Source of the DNA: a virus
DNA length: 21,724 nt
Strand: one strand, 5' to 3'
IMG/VR virus record: IMGVR_UViG_3300046524_000221
Span: 1-21,724 of that record
Under the pieces are notes generated by a model that saw only the letters and a program-made list of their open reading frames with translations, did not search any database and was not told the DNA's origin. Below, one piece after another: positions 13,397 to 19,550 of the stretch (the first letter of the stretch is position 1; every line of letters starts with the position of its first letter). Made by a program: the position numbers and the translations under genes.

Positions 13397-14019
13397 TGAT
13401 GTTGCCGTTGCCCCTCTGCATCAACGTCGAAGAGATCGTCGCCAATTCCTTCAAGGATTTTCACACCAAGGGCTTCGATTACATCTGCCTGAAGCGCTCG
13501 CCGACTGAGACCGTGAAGCTCTACTTCTTCGATGGCGATGTGGCGAAGCTGCCGGAGGTCGTTGCTCCGCACGATCACCGCTACGATTTCGCGACTTGGG
13601 TCGCTGCCGGAGCCAGCGAGAACGTCTGGTTCAAACGTGACGACAAGGAAGGCGAAGTCTTCAACTGGTTCGAATACCGCACTCCCCTGAATGGGGGAGA
13701 CGGCTTCACCTTCGTCGGTGAGGAACAGTTGAAAGAGGTCGCGCGCCGACAATTCAAGAAGGGCGACAACTACTCCATGCACGCCGCCGATCTTCACACG
13801 ATCAGAATTGTCGAGAACGAGACAGTCCTGATGCTGATCCAGCACGAGGATCTGGTGCCGCTCGATCGACCTACGTCGACCTTCTCAATGGGGAATGCCC
13901 CATCGATCGACGGCCTCTACTCGAAGTTCAGTGCGGACCAGGTCATCGACCGACTGCGGAAGTTCGAGGAGCGGACCGGACACCTATTCAAGAGCGCTGG
14001 CGCCCGTGCAGCAGCCTGA
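13396..14019 (+). CDS. Cupin-like protein of unknown function
   Basis: The 207-residue product looks like a single small-molecule-type beta barrel. APHDHRYDFATWVAAG (57-72) carries His59 and His61. YSMHAADLHTIRIV (126-139) carries His129 and His134, spaced as the two metal-binding cupin motifs would be. Between them lie beta strands with FEYRTP and a Lys/Arg-rich turn. Cupin-fold proteins bind metal and often act on small organic compounds, but the substrate here is unknown. AGGAG lies eight bases before the ATG, which overlaps the previous stop. Similar cupin-like genes occur in other phages without a known role. The assignment rests on the His pattern. Confidence 0.72.
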   Translation: MMLPLPLCINVEEIVANSFKDFHTKGFDYICLKRSPTETVKLYFFDGDVAKLPEVVAPHDHRYDFATWVAAGASENVWFKRDDKEGEVFNWFEYRTPLNGGDGFTFVGEEQLKEVARRQFKKGDNYSMHAADLHTIRIVENETVLMLIQHEDLVPLDRPTSTFSMGNAPSIDGLYSKFSADQVIDRLRKFEERTGHLFKSAGARAAA

Positions 14020-14254
14020 AAGCAAAGCTGTCGCCGACGCTCAGCTTCGGATGCATTCCGCGAGGGATGTGTTCGAGGCAAGCCTCTTTCATCTGAAGGC
14101 GATCTTCGAGAGCAATCACACGCAGGAGAAGGTCGAGATGGCCAGGTCCGCGGTGGTCTCCGCCGGAGAAGCAATCGCCGACTGCATGCTCGACATCCTC
14201 TGGATCAGACTCCGTGAAGCGGGGCACGACCCAGCACAACGGAGACGGAAATGA
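14006..14254 (+). CDS. Small helical protein, GTG start
   Basis: The 82-residue product from the GTG at 14006 is helical, with the core RDVFEASLFHLKAIFESNHT and a long second helix. The C-terminus is basic (DPAQRRRK). The start overlaps the end of the cupin-like gene by 14 bases. An upstream open frame exists but reads low-complexity Ser/Arg sequence and is not credible. The stop overlaps the next ATG by four bases (ATGA). Function is unknown, and the exact start is less certain than for its neighbours. Confidence 0.6.
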   Translation: MQQPESKAVADAQLRMHSARDVFEASLFHLKAIFESNHTQEKVEMARSAVVSAGEAIADCMLDILWIRLREAGHDPAQRRRK

Positions 14255-14448
14255 AGGACTGCCTGAACTGCATTTACAGCACCTACGTCGGGAACGTCAT
14301 CCGCGTTCTTGGTTGCACCGCCCCTGGTATCGGCCAGGGCACGAAGGTCCGTCCCGCCGGTATGGAGCGGCATGACCAAGCTGGCGTCTGCGGCCCGGAC
14401 GGCAAGATGTTCGTCGAGACGGCGGTGCCGGCGCAGGATGTCGCGTGA
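14251..14448 (+). CDS. Small cysteine-containing protein, possible zinc binder
   Basis: The 65-residue product has four cysteines. MKDCLNCIY gives Cys4 and Cys7, VLGC gives Cys22, and AGVCGPDGKMF gives Cys47. CxxC plus two more could hold one zinc ion. GGAG precedes the ATG. It overlaps both neighbours by four bases. It comes right before the exonuclease gene and could assist it, though that is inference from position alone. Confidence 0.65.
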   Translation: MKDCLNCIYSTYVGNVIRVLGCTAPGIGQGTKVRPAGMERHDQAGVCGPDGKMFVETAVPAQDVA

Positions 14449-15143
14449 GACGGATCGTCCTCGATACAGAAACGACCGGCCTCAACTTCGCTGAGGATCG
14501 GATCGTCGAAATCGGTTGCGTCGAGATTGACGGTTTCAATCCGACTGGGAAGACCTATCACGCCTACGTCAATCCGCTTCGTAAGGTCCATCCGGAAGCG
14601 TTCCGTGTCCACGGCCTGAGTGACGTGTTCCTGGCGTCGAAGCCGACCTTCAAGCGGGTCGTCAATCGCTTCCTGAAGTTCATCGGCGATGCGCCGCTGA
14701 TCATTCATAATGCGCCGTTCGACACCCGCATGTTGAACGGTGAAATGAAAAGGCTCGGTCTCCCTAACTTGGAGAACGAGATTATCGACACCCTGAAGAT
14801 GTCGCGAGACCTGCGACCGGGCGGTAAGCACACGCTCGATGCGCTTCTCAGCGCCTACAAGATCGACGGGAGCCGTCGTAGCCAACACCACGGCGCGCTC
14901 ATCGACTCAGAGCTGTTGGCTGAGGTCTACGTCGAGCTGTGCGGCGGACGACAGATTGGCTTCGGCCTTGTCGTCGAAAAGGCTGTGGAAGAGGTGATGC
15001 CGGTTCGTCGGCGCTCTGCTCCGCTGGCAAGCCGGGTGACTGACGAGGACCGCGCGGCACACCGCGCTTTCGTTGAGACACTCGGAGAGAAGGCGATCTG
15101 GAACGAGTATCTGGCGCCGAAGGAAATCGACAAGGCGGCCTGA
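14445..15143 (+). CDS. DnaQ-like 3'-5' exonuclease (DEDDh family)
   Basis: The 232-residue protein would remove 3' terminal nucleotides from DNA, as in polymerase proofreading or end trimming. All DEDDh residues are visible. Exo I is VLDTETTGL (Asp7, Glu9). Exo II is IHNAPFDTRML (Asp93). Exo III is HHGALIDSELLAEVY, with His149 and Asp154. The domain covers about 1-165. The remaining 65 residues are charged and unassigned. The start is GTG overlapping the previous TGA, with AGGA seven bases upstream. No DNA polymerase is encoded in this window, so it may work with a host polymerase or on its own. The next gene is a 5' end exonuclease, suggesting a shared role in DNA ends. Confidence 0.92.
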   Translation: MRRIVLDTETTGLNFAEDRIVEIGCVEIDGFNPTGKTYHAYVNPLRKVHPEAFRVHGLSDVFLASKPTFKRVVNRFLKFIGDAPLIIHNAPFDTRMLNGEMKRLGLPNLENEIIDTLKMSRDLRPGGKHTLDALLSAYKIDGSRRSQHHGALIDSELLAEVYVELCGGRQIGFGLVVEKAVEEVMPVRRRSAPLASRVTDEDRAAHRAFVETLGEKAIWNEYLAPKEIDKAA

Positions 15144-15207
15144 TTGGCCGCTCCAAGGGCGGAGCTGTGCCCGCTCACTTGCACGAATTGAAACAAGGAG
15201 AACGACA

Positions 15208-16167
15208 ATGCAAACTGCACGATATCGTACTGGCAATATCGGTATGTCCGACGCCGCCCGCGACGCCCGTCGTGGATCGCTCGGCGGATCCGATGCCCGC
15301 ATCATCATGTCCGGCAACCAGTCGGCAATCGAAGAGCTGTGGGCGCAGAAGCGCGGAGAAGCGCCGGACACCGACCTGTCTGACGTGCTGCTGGTCCAAC
15401 TCGGCAATATCACCGAGGCGATCAACGCCGACTGGTTCGAGAAGGAGACCGGTCTGTTCGTCACCAACGAACAGGACAAGGTCCACTATGCCGAGTGGGA
15501 GTTCGCTCACACCACTCTCGATGGCATCGTCCGATCGGCTCGCGATCTGACAGCGCCGAGCCGCGGCATCGTCGAGTTCAAGTACATGCTGCCCTTCAAC
15601 TTCACGAAGGAAGGCGCTGTCGAGAAGTATTTCCCGCAGCTGCAGCACAACATGATGGTCACCGGCGTGAAACACGCCTGGATCTCCATCATCACTGGTG
15701 CCGGCGGGTATTACCTGGCCGAGGTCGATGCCGACATCTTCTACCAGATGAAGCTGCTCGATGAGCTGAAGAAGTTCTGGGATTGCGTCCAGACCGGTCG
15801 CCTGCCCGGCGTTCCGGAGGTCGTCATACCTCAGATCGAGCGCGTCAAGAAGATCGACATGACTGGCGACAACCAGTGGGGCGATCTCGCTGCCACGCTG
15901 ATCGGCACGAAGACCTATGCCGAGCGCCATGAGAAGGCGAAGAAGGACATCAAGAAGATGTTCCCGAACGACGCTCAGGAGGCGTCCGGCTACGGCGTGA
16001 AGATCAGCCTGTCGAAGGACGGCAAGACGCTGATCAACCTCGACAAGAAAGAGATCGAGAAGTTCGACAACGACAACGGGCTCGCTCCCGCTGTCGAAGC
16101 CAAAGAAACGAAACCGAAGGCGCCTCGCAAAAAGGCAGCCGCCAAAGCCACTGAAGAAGCGGCGTAA
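15208..16167 (+). CDS. YqaJ-type viral recombinase exonuclease (lambda Exo-like)
   Basis: The 319-residue nuclease would resect double-stranded ends 5'-3' to give tails for annealing. The PD-(D/E)XK core is seen. RRGSLGGSDARIIMS (21-35) is the usual N-terminal signature. Glu70 is in GNITEAINADWFE, Asp105 in TLDGIV, and Glu123 and Lys125 in IVEFKY. Gln144 and Gln146 lie in the motif PQLQHNMMVTG. The C-terminus is Lys/Ala-rich (APRKKAAAKA), a likely DNA-contacting tail. AAGGAG precedes the ATG, which I preferred to an upstream ATG at 15073 inside the exonuclease gene. A 64-bp gap separates it from the DnaQ-like gene. It probably forms a recombination pair with the next gene. Confidence 0.92.
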   Translation: MQTARYRTGNIGMSDAARDARRGSLGGSDARIIMSGNQSAIEELWAQKRGEAPDTDLSDVLLVQLGNITEAINADWFEKETGLFVTNEQDKVHYAEWEFAHTTLDGIVRSARDLTAPSRGIVEFKYMLPFNFTKEGAVEKYFPQLQHNMMVTGVKHAWISIITGAGGYYLAEVDADIFYQMKLLDELKKFWDCVQTGRLPGVPEVVIPQIERVKKIDMTGDNQWGDLAATLIGTKTYAERHEKAKKDIKKMFPNDAQEASGYGVKISLSKDGKTLINLDKKEIEKFDNDNGLAPAVEAKETKPKAPRKKAAAKATEEAA

Positions 16168-16178
16168 GGAGAAAGACA

Positions 16179-16895
16179 ATGGCAGGACGCAGCAACAAGA
16201 GCGCCAAGCTGGATGCGATCTACGACGTGTTCGAGAAGCACGGCGTCAAGCTGGATCGCGACTCGATCTGGGATGTCCAGGGCACGCCCGTCGTCAAGCA
16301 CAAGGACGTCGAGCGCCTCGGCGCCAAACTGAACATCAAGTACGACATCCCCACCCTCATCCGCTCCGAGCGTGATGAAGCTGTGATCATGGTCGTCGGC
16401 CGGCTCGGCGACCGCATGGAGTGGTCGATCGGAGAGGCGCTGATCAACAAGGAGGGGCAGCCGGGTGGCAACTACAAGGTCACTGGAAAGCAGGCTGGCT
16501 ACGTCTACGCTATGGCCGAGAAACGCGCCAAGGACCGCGTGATCCTGAAGCTCGCCGATCTGCATGGCGACGTCTACTCCGAAGAGGAGGCTGATGATTT
16601 CAAGGAAGAGGGTCGCAACAACAGCCGCAGCAACGATAGCCGCTCGGCGAACGACAACCGCCAGTCCGGAAAACAGTCGGAAAAGTCGACCGATGACGAG
16701 ATCGTGGAAAAAATCCGCGACTTCAAGATCGAGGTTGATGAATGCAACAGCCGGCAGGATCTGATCGACCTGATGACCAGCAAGGATACGGGAAAGTTCT
16801 TCTCGACCCTGACTCCCGACGAACATCAGGACATCCGCAAATATGCGGAAGATCGACTGGCCGAGGTTGATCAGCCGAAAGCCGCCAACGGCTGA
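16179..16895 (+). CDS. Candidate single-strand annealing protein, partner of the YqaJ exonuclease
   Basis: The 238-residue protein follows the exonuclease by 11 bases with its own AAGGAG. The N-terminal domain (about 1-140) is mixed alpha/beta and ends with KVTGKQAGYVYAMAEKRAKD followed by RVILKLADLHGDVYSEEEA. That basic helix resembles the Arg/Lys-rich helix in Rad52- and ERF-like annealing proteins. A Ser/Asn/Asp linker (145-170) and an acidic helical C-terminus follow, a common build for phage recombinases that contact SSB or the exonuclease. The annealing role is inferred from gene order and the helix pattern. No motif proves it. The stop overlaps the next ATG by one base. Confidence 0.72.
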   Translation: MAGRSNKSAKLDAIYDVFEKHGVKLDRDSIWDVQGTPVVKHKDVERLGAKLNIKYDIPTLIRSERDEAVIMVVGRLGDRMEWSIGEALINKEGQPGGNYKVTGKQAGYVYAMAEKRAKDRVILKLADLHGDVYSEEEADDFKEEGRNNSRSNDSRSANDNRQSGKQSEKSTDDEIVEKIRDFKIEVDECNSRQDLIDLMTSKDTGKFFSTLTPDEHQDIRKYAEDRLAEVDQPKAANG

Positions 16896-17164
16896 TGGCC
16901 ACGCGGTCCAAAGCTGACGCTTACATGGAACTGGCAGTCTGGGGGATCGGCATGGCGCAAACGCCTGCCTTTCTCAGATCGACGTGGGCTCACGAAGCTC
17001 GCCATCGAGAAGAGTACGGTCTCTCAGACGACCAGATCGCGGAGTTGGTCAGGCTCTGCAAGCTCAGAGTCATCGAGCTTGAAGAGAACGCCGCTGCCAT
17101 TGCAGCAGATCAGAAGCCGACGAGGTCACGATCGAGACCCGCGCGGCGTGGTGCAGCAATCTGA
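16895..17164 (+). CDS. Small basic protein of unknown function
   Basis: The 89-residue product has two helices (LSDDQIAELVRLCKLRVIEL and the preceding AHEARHREEY) and a strongly basic end (RSRSRPARRG). The tail could bind nucleic acid. It is coupled to the candidate annealing gene by a one-base overlap, so a recombination accessory role is possible, by inference only. No family is recognised. Confidence 0.68.
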   Translation: MATRSKADAYMELAVWGIGMAQTPAFLRSTWAHEARHREEYGLSDDQIAELVRLCKLRVIELEENAAAIAADQKPTRSRSRPARRGAAI

Positions 17165-17170
17165 GGAACC

Positions 17171-17629
17171 ATGTCGAACAACAAATCGAAGAACCAATGG
17201 ATCCTCGTCCGCAAGGTTGAGGGAAAGCTGGTGGCGCATGCGCCATACGACGAGGCGATGTTGGATCGCTTCCAGGACAACGTGCCGCTGCGCATCCAGT
17301 TGGCGCAGCCCCGCAGCGGTCCGCGTCACCGACTCTACCGCGTGATCCTGCGCATCATCGTTGAGAACACCCACCTGTTCACGACCGAGGACGCCCTGCA
17401 CAAGACCCTGCTTGTGGCGTGCGGGCTGGTGGAGCCGGTCATCACGACCCGTGGCGAGATCATCATGTGCCCGTCGTCAACGGCGTTCGAGGCCATGCCG
17501 GAGGAGGAGTTCAAACCCTACTTCGATGAAGCCATGCAGGTCATCGCGTCGGAGATCATCCCCGGCATCGATCTCGAAGAGCTGCTGTCGGAGGCCCGGG
17601 GCCAATCGAAATACAAGGAGGCGGCGTAA
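17171..17629 (+). CDS. Conserved phage protein, possibly DUF1367-like
   Basis: The 152-residue product begins with short beta strands (QWILVRKVEGKLVAHAPYDE). RSGPRHRLYRVILRIIVENT (48-67) and EDALHKTLLVACGLVEP (73-89) follow. Then come PSSTAFEAMPEEEF (101-114) and a helical end. Phage proteins of the DUF1367 kind have a similar order of an RxxxxHRLxxAxL helix, an ALH helix and a PSSTAF stretch. I recognise the pattern but cannot confirm the family. Such proteins are usually found in phage recombination and replication regions and have no settled function. GAGG lies upstream of the ATG. The stop overlaps the next ATG (TAATG). Confidence 0.78.
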   Translation: MSNNKSKNQWILVRKVEGKLVAHAPYDEAMLDRFQDNVPLRIQLAQPRSGPRHRLYRVILRIIVENTHLFTTEDALHKTLLVACGLVEPVITTRGEIIMCPSSTAFEAMPEEEFKPYFDEAMQVIASEIIPGIDLEELLSEARGQSKYKEAA

Positions 17630-17916
17630 TGACGCCGATCGAGATGGCGCAATCATGCGCCCAGGCCATTCAGGCCACCCAGCAGTTCGGCGGCGACATG
17701 AAGGAGGCGGCGTTGCGCCTCACGATGCCAGGCCCCTGGAAACCCCCGAAACGCTTCCCGCGGGGCCGTCTGGATATCGTCCATGACGATGGCCGGCGGG
17801 TGTTCTGCTTCAGCGCCGTCAACGTGCTGGCGTGGCTCGTCGGCAACGAGATGGTCGAGGTGAAATACGTGCCTGTCGAAGGCGGCACCCGAATGGAAAT
17901 CAAGGAACTGAGCTGA
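17629..17916 (+). CDS. Small protein of unknown function
   Basis: The 95-residue product has an N-terminal helix rich in Ala and Gln, a Pro/Lys/Arg-rich middle (PGPWKPPKRFPRGRL) and a beta-like C-terminus (VEVKYVPVEGGTRMEIKE). The ATG overlaps the previous stop by one base and its own stop overlaps the start of the membrane protein gene. The Pro- and Arg-rich middle could contact DNA or a protein partner. No family is recognised. Confidence 0.66.
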   Translation: MTPIEMAQSCAQAIQATQQFGGDMKEAALRLTMPGPWKPPKRFPRGRLDIVHDDGRRVFCFSAVNVLAWLVGNEMVEVKYVPVEGGTRMEIKELS

Positions 17917-18167
17917 TGTTCATAGCGTGGCATGACACCCTCACCGTCTTCGTCTTCGTCTGGTTCTTGATCGGCGCGCTCGCATCGGGAGGCATGATCT
18001 GGGTCTCGATGGGGTTCACCGGCAAGTTTCCTTGGGAGGCGATCCCGATCTTCTTTTTCGCGCCCATCATCCTGCTGGTCCGCATCTGCGGCCCGGCGCT
18101 TCCCATCGTCCTGGCGCTGGTGCTGGCAGGGGCCATTGCATGGCTGTTCAGATGGGCGATTGCATAA
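17916..18167 (+). CDS. Small integral membrane protein
   Basis: The 83-residue product is mostly hydrophobic, with three likely membrane helices at about 9-31, 41-58 and 60-82. Short polar turns (GKFPW and RICGP) separate them. It has no cleavable signal peptide. Its size and topology would suit a holin. It is far from lysis genes and sits at the end of a recombination operon, so another membrane role such as superinfection exclusion or replication-complex anchoring is equally possible. The ATG overlaps the previous stop. It is the last gene before the next control element. Confidence 0.75.
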   Translation: MFIAWHDTLTVFVFVWFLIGALASGGMIWVSMGFTGKFPWEAIPIFFFAPIILLVRICGPALPIVLALVLAGAIAWLFRWAIA

Positions 18168-18173
18168 ATCCGC

Positions 18174-18215
18174 TTGACCGCTTGATCGAATGCTAATATC
18201 AAATGCTAATGCAAA
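18174..18215 (+). promoter_or_regulatory. Promoter candidate with repeated control element, copy 4
   Basis: TTGACC (18174-18179), a 17-base spacer and TATCAA (18197-18202) form a reasonable housekeeping promoter. The spacer is filled by the element CTTGATCGAATGCTAA (18181-18196). ATGCTAATGCAAA follows at 18203-18215. Transcription would start near 18208-18210, on or next to the ATG at 18209, which implies a leaderless or nearly leaderless message. Confidence 0.6.
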
Positions 18216-18697
18216 GAGAGCTTCCCAAGGGTCCGCCGATTGGCTGGCGTAAGGCCATTCCGGTCCTTGTGAAGCTCAAGGTCGTCGTCCGCCAGGATAG
18301 CAGATGCACGACCTGCGGTGAGCGTCTCGGTCAAGTCGAAGATACGGAGTTCGACCACATCCCAGCTCTCCAGCTGCGGATCTGGTGCGATGAAACGAAA
18401 GACACCATCCCGCCTGCCAACGACGAGAGCAGCATCTTCGCGAAGCACTCCGACTGCCATGCGGTGAAGACCTTCGGCACCAAAACCACCAAGCGTGGTG
18501 CCGATGTGACTGAGATCGCCCGGACCAAGCGGATCGCCAAAGAGACGGAAGAGTTTCGACGGCGGATGCTGGCCAAGGGTGATCCCGATGCGCCTTCGGA
18601 AGAGGTGCGCAAACCAAAAAAGAAATGGCCGAGCAGACCGTTTCCGAAAAAGGGATCGCATGGATCATCACATCAGGGACGTGAAGAAGGAGGCTGA
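18209..18697 (+). CDS. HNH-type nuclease
   Basis: The 162-residue protein has a zinc-supported HNH fold. CTTCGERL gives Cys33 and Cys36. EFDHIPALQLR holds the His50 that starts the active site. Asn71 is in PPANDE, and SDCHAVKTFGTKTTKRG gives Cys83 and His84. A basic helical tail (ARTKRIAKETEEFRRRM, then KPKKKW) would bind DNA. It could be a homing-type or packaging-associated nuclease. No terminase is present here to support the second. The start is uncertain. ATG 18209 or 18203 has no ribosome-binding site, and both fall at the predicted transcript start, so leaderless initiation is likely. The 3' end overlaps the next gene by 38 bases. Confidence 0.82.
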   Translation: MQRELPKGPPIGWRKAIPVLVKLKVVVRQDSRCTTCGERLGQVEDTEFDHIPALQLRIWCDETKDTIPPANDESSIFAKHSDCHAVKTFGTKTTKRGADVTEIARTKRIAKETEEFRRRMLAKGDPDAPSEEVRKPKKKWPSRPFPKKGSHGSSHQGREEGG

Positions 18698-18881
18698 GCT
18701 TCTCATTGCTGCCGGCGAGATCGACGAGTTCGAACTCGCACACAACAAGAAGCACAACGTCATCCGCTTCAGAGTGAGAGGCGCATGGAGATCGGTCTCC
18801 TTCGCCAAGACACCTCGCACCGCATACTGCAACAACTTTACCCGCCAACAGATCAGGCGGGTGATCAGAACTATGCCCTAG
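18660..18881 (+). CDS. Small basic protein of unknown function
   Basis: The 73-residue product starts at the ATG at 18660, with AGGGA a few bases upstream. An N-terminal helix (VKKEAELLIAAGEIDEFELA) leads into a basic, beta-like stretch (HNVIRFRVRGAWRSVSFAKT) and a basic helix at the end. This looks like a small nucleic-acid contact protein, but no family is recognised. It overlaps the HNH gene by 38 bases in a different frame. Confidence 0.66.
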   Translation: MDHHIRDVKKEAELLIAAGEIDEFELAHNKKHNVIRFRVRGAWRSVSFAKTPRTAYCNNFTRQQIRRVIRTMP

Positions 18882-18908
18882 CGTTTGTTCGAATTGAAAA
18901 GGAATATC

Positions 18909-19268
18909 ATGAGAGGCTTCAACGACACGACACTCGGGATGCTGCATGCGCATCATCTGATCACCGAGCAGCAGAACCGCCGCGCCGCTGCGCCGCGGAA
19001 GCCACGCTACACCTACGAGAAAGCCGGCACCGCGGTCCACGCCACGCACTGCATCTCGCAGTACAAGCGCGATCAGATCAACGGTCTGCTCAACGAGCTG
19101 TCGGGCGTCGATCCCGACAACGGCGACCTGGTCAAAGACCTAATCACCCAGATCACCAAGTTGCCGACGAAATTCGTGTCGATCAAGCGGGCAATCCCGA
19201 TCGCTCGCGGAAAGACCTATCCGTATCGCTCGGCGAAGCGCACCGCGCCGCTCCTGCAAGCAGCGTGA
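18909..19268 (+). CDS. Small basic protein of unknown function
   Basis: The 119-residue product starts at ATG 18909, which has AAGGA seven bases upstream. An in-frame ATG at 18885 lies inside the leader and lacks one. The sequence is basic, with helical segments HAHHLITEQQNRRAAAPRK and QINGLLNELSGV and a Lys/Arg-rich end (RSAKRTAPLLQ). The leader contains TTCGAATTGAAAAGG. Its stop overlaps the GTG start of the next gene by four bases. Function is unknown. Confidence 0.68.
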   Translation: MRGFNDTTLGMLHAHHLITEQQNRRAAAPRKPRYTYEKAGTAVHATHCISQYKRDQINGLLNELSGVDPDNGDLVKDLITQITKLPTKFVSIKRAIPIARGKTYPYRSAKRTAPLLQAA

Positions 19269-19537
19269 TCGAGGTCACCGCGACCATCGGCAATGGTCAG
19301 CGAGTGACCCTGCCCGGAGGCGGGTTCGCTCTGCGTGGTGTCGTCTTCGGCGACATCAAGGGACGCTATCGCGACGGCTGGTTCGTCTACACCTCGCAAG
19401 TCGTCGAGGAAGTCGAACAGAACGTCTTCAAGACAGCGTCCGGCAACATCTACCGCGTCGAGGGATGGTTTCCGCCATCCAAGGCGACGGCCAATTACAC
19501 CACGCTCCCCCACGACCTGGTGCTCCCACCAGTCTGA
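19265..19537 (+). CDS. Small beta-rich protein, GTG start, function unknown
   Basis: The 90-residue product starts at GTG 19265, overlapping the previous TGA (GTGA). It is made of beta-like segments (VTATIGNGQRVTLPGGGFAL and GRYRDGWFVYTSQVVEEVEQ) with a proline-rich end. A small beta barrel is likely. It lies 13 bases before nrdJ and could be co-expressed with it, though nothing links it to nucleotide reduction. Confidence 0.66.
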   Translation: MIEVTATIGNGQRVTLPGGGFALRGVVFGDIKGRYRDGWFVYTSQVVEEVEQNVFKTASGNIYRVEGWFPPSKATANYTTLPHDLVLPPV

Positions 19538-19550
19538 ATATTGAGGCCCA

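Noticed and set aside
15144-15207. Hairpin-like GCTCC/GGAGC pairing before the YqaJ gene
   Set aside because: The stem is only five bases and competes with another weak pairing. There is no U tract, so it is not called a terminator.
15175-16179. 334-codon open frame on the minus strand
   Set aside because: It lies opposite the YqaJ exonuclease gene, which has intact active-site residues and a strong ribosome-binding site. The antisense product shows no motif.
15990-16826. 278-codon minus-strand frame
   Set aside because: It is antisense to the candidate annealing protein and the exonuclease 3' end. It has no ribosome-binding site or recognisable domain.
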